Of a DNA stretch of 64,000 bases, positions 44,124 to 64,000 are shown piece after piece; the first letter of the stretch is position 1; each line of letters starts with the position of its first letter. A program made the position numbers and the translations under genes. Source of the stretch: Mastigias papua (Eukaryota; Cnidaria; Scyphozoa; Rhizostomeae; Mastigiidae); the NCBI GenBank assembly GCA_964019165.1, contig OZ025277.1, positions 15,067,681 to 15,131,680 on the forward strand. Reading direction: 5' to 3'. A model generated the notes under the pieces. The model had not been told where the DNA came from. It saw only the letters and a program-made list of their open reading frames with translations, and ran no database searches.

Positions 44124-44176
44124 ATGGCGGTATTGCCGGAAGAGGCAATAGAGAAAGAACAGTACCGAAGAGTCAG
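44124..44176 (+). other. candidate alternative first exon of the ABC transporter
   Basis: ATGGCGGTATTG in a fair start context opens 17 codons plus two bases (MAVLPEEAIEKEQYRRV) and ends at an excellent donor, CAG/GTAAGT. The phase equals that of exon 1 of the transporter (46234-46364), so joining to exon 2 at 46757 would keep the frame. The surrounding 200 bp are richer in CpG than neighbouring DNA. This is a prediction only; the exon could belong to another transcript. Confidence 0.35.
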
Positions 44177-46233
44177 GTAAGTTGTTTCGTATTACCATAT
44201 ATATAATGACATCACTAACAAACGACATTCGAAGATTTGAATACCAAATACAATGGCCTATTTCTAGTTCACAAAACGGATCTTAGCACTTGCTAGTGGT
44301 AATTGTAAAAGAACTGTATGACGTGTTTGATATGTGCTCTGCGGTGGCTATATCTTTTCTACTTTGCATACACTGTAAAATATGTGTTATAGGATTGTTG
44401 TCAAGGAAAGTCGTAGAAACTATCGTGAAAAGATGGCTTTTTCACCTGCTATCTACAAGGCGAGCGCATTATCATTGCAGATGAGAAAACGCCCCACATT
44501 CATTAGTACATTCGTAACGTGTGTTTATTACTCTGTTACATGAGTCTAATGAAATGCGTATGAAGATAAACGGCAATTTGGATATTGAAAAGAACTTGTA
44601 TGCTACAGCAACTACCATATTCTAACACCAAAGTTGATTGGTGGTATTTGTATTTGGCGGTATAAACCTCCTTCCTATCTCTGCGATTACCAACTGTTTT
44701 GCAGCTCATTCTTACTACAGGCTAGCTTTTATGTTGAATGTGTCTTTTGGAGTCATACCCAAGGTTTTTACTAGCCGGGACCAAGACAATTTACCAGTCG
44801 GGCTTTGTTTTCAACTTATGCACATTTACATTGCCTTCTAAACGAAGTTTCTGCGCCCACGTGGTCCTGGCATTTTACCGTCGTTGCTATTAATTATAGG
44901 CCTATCTGACCAACCTCTGCCACTAGCTTACTTTTATCAATATCTCTGTCACCTTTGGCAGTTGGGATTTAAGTATTGACTTCATCCAATCGTTGATAGA
45001 ATGAACTATCAGAAATACAGGGTGTCAGGCACAAACGAATCTTAAGGCATAGCTGTGATTAGTCGCGCAAGGTGCATAGACTTAAGCACAGTACTTGACA
45101 AGGTGTCATGGCATTGTCTACCAGGGCCTTTTTGGCATCCTAGCTATTTGGAAAAACGCCCTAATTGGTTCAATGCTTTCCCCAGTGGTGACCAGTAAAC
45201 TCGAAAGTTTCCGAAGTTATCTAGGCCCACCCAAGCACTATTCCAAGGACAGAGTGGCGCTCTTTAGAGCGTGTTCTAGTTTCATGTAAAAAGAAAGTGA
45301 GATTTTATCACCATTAACGTAGAATCAGTGTTTCTTACTTTCTAGCAATATGTCTACAGGGCGTGGTCACAATTGATATTCCTATTTGTGGCCCTGTTGA
45401 GAAAGTTCCTCACTTCTGGACATTCATTGAAAATGCTTTGATATCAACCTCCCGTTTTTTTAGGAAAATATTGGACTTACGGAGAAAATCTTGATTTTGT
45501 GCTGACAAAAGTTTTTTAAAAGTGTGATCTATTTTAGCGTAAATAGTGCTATATAATCATGTCTTTACTAGCATGGTTCCTACGTGCACAGGTGACTCAA
45601 GTTGCTTCATATTTGCAATTACCAAAAATGCCCGGAAAGCTGTAATTGCCTAATTATGCCATTATTGGTTATTGAACCATTTTGGTTTGCAGTGGTGAAA
45701 TGTCGGTTGTAATTTAGGAGCTGAGGATGTCTGAGGCAGAAATGACGTCTGTTACGTTTTAATACATATGATGTCATGAGTTTCGCTGGGGGTATCGGTG
45801 TTTCAACTGGTTACGACACTATTTTTAGCACGTGTACAGGACAATTGCCGTTCTAGTTGTGTTGGAATCAATGTAGTTATCGTTTGACAAAACTTATTAA
45901 GCAGTTGATTGCCCACAGAACAAAACCAAATTTGGCGTGTATAAGTCTGGGATACGTCCGTTTGCATAGGCATATTTAGATGCTACTGCATCAACCTCTG
46001 TTGCGAAATTTTTTGCAACTCGCTCTGGTTGCTGAACAGATTATACAAGTCAAGAAAGGAAAAGGGCTCTTCGCGAGCTAGTACTTTACGACCGAACGAC
46101 AATCGAGTACAATTTGCACACCTTTTCACACACCGCACACACGTCAACAGTTTTGATACTTTGTTTATGATACCTTGAGTTCGATCGGCACCATCGCAGG
46201 AGGAGGAAATCAGATTCAATCAAGTACTCGAAG
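44177..46233. other. upstream region of the ABC transporter
   Basis: No further coding exon could be supported. The last 150 bp before 46234 should contain the leader of the transporter. Short frames at 44290-44484, 44638-44841 and 45983-46219 have no family features. Confidence 0.4.

Positions 46234-64000
<17,767 letters not shown>

Overview
The window is animal nuclear DNA. It has large multi-exon genes with GT-AG introns, is AT-rich, carries long dinucleotide microsatellites, and is littered with DNA-transposon remnants plus one young BEL/Pao LTR retrotransposon. The gene set (group II PAK kinase, POMGNT1, P-glycoprotein-type ABC transporter, PPP1R3-type glycogen-targeting subunit) is metazoan. 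A marine invertebrate, perhaps a cnidarian, fits best, but nothing here fixes the phylum. All exon boundaries were placed by eye from reading frame, splice signals and family knowledge.

Region 1 (1-15.5 kb, minus strand) is a cluster of five intronless genes with CBM21 glycogen-binding domains. The gene nearest the cluster's outer edge (15468-14704) is an ordinary PPP1R3-type protein phosphatase 1 targeting subunit with an RVxF-type motif and one CBM21. The other four (10471-8807, 7191-6241, 3941-3063, and 680 running off the left edge) form a tandem array of a different architecture. Each starts Met-Gly-Asn, a plausible N-myristoylation start, often with a nearby Cys. The three complete ones carry two CBM21 domains in series, and none has an evident PP1-binding motif. 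They look like membrane-anchored glycogen (alpha-glucan) binding proteins and are the most novel thing in the window. Short hAT-type elements with 8-bp target duplications lie between them.

Region 2 (15.5-22 kb) holds no gene I can support: a long CA microsatellite and copies of a Tc1-type MITE family. Region 3 (27192-22005, minus) is a complete six-exon group II p21-activated kinase (PAK4/mbt type, 505 aa). Region 4 (27615-33751) is a full-length BEL/Pao retrotransposon with a 5-bp target duplication, two 381-bp LTRs that read as identical, and an uninterrupted Gag-Pol frame. It sits between the divergent PAK and POMGNT1 genes. Region 5 (35139-41133, plus) is a complete eight-exon POMGNT1 (663 aa), the Golgi enzyme of O-mannosyl glycan synthesis.

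Region 6 (41-46 kb) is intergenic: a decayed MITE, an AT microsatellite, and a candidate alternative first exon at 44124-44176. Region 7 (46234-64000, plus, running off the right edge) is an ABCB1/P-glycoprotein-type transporter. Twenty-four exons (1211 codons) are present, covering both membrane domains, NBD1 and the start of NBD2. Its introns carry at least four DNA-transposon relics, among them a Tc1-type deletion derivative that still encodes the transposase helix-turn-helix region.

The genes do not form one pathway. The coherent functional unit is the CBM21/PPP1R3 cluster, which probably acts in glycogen handling.
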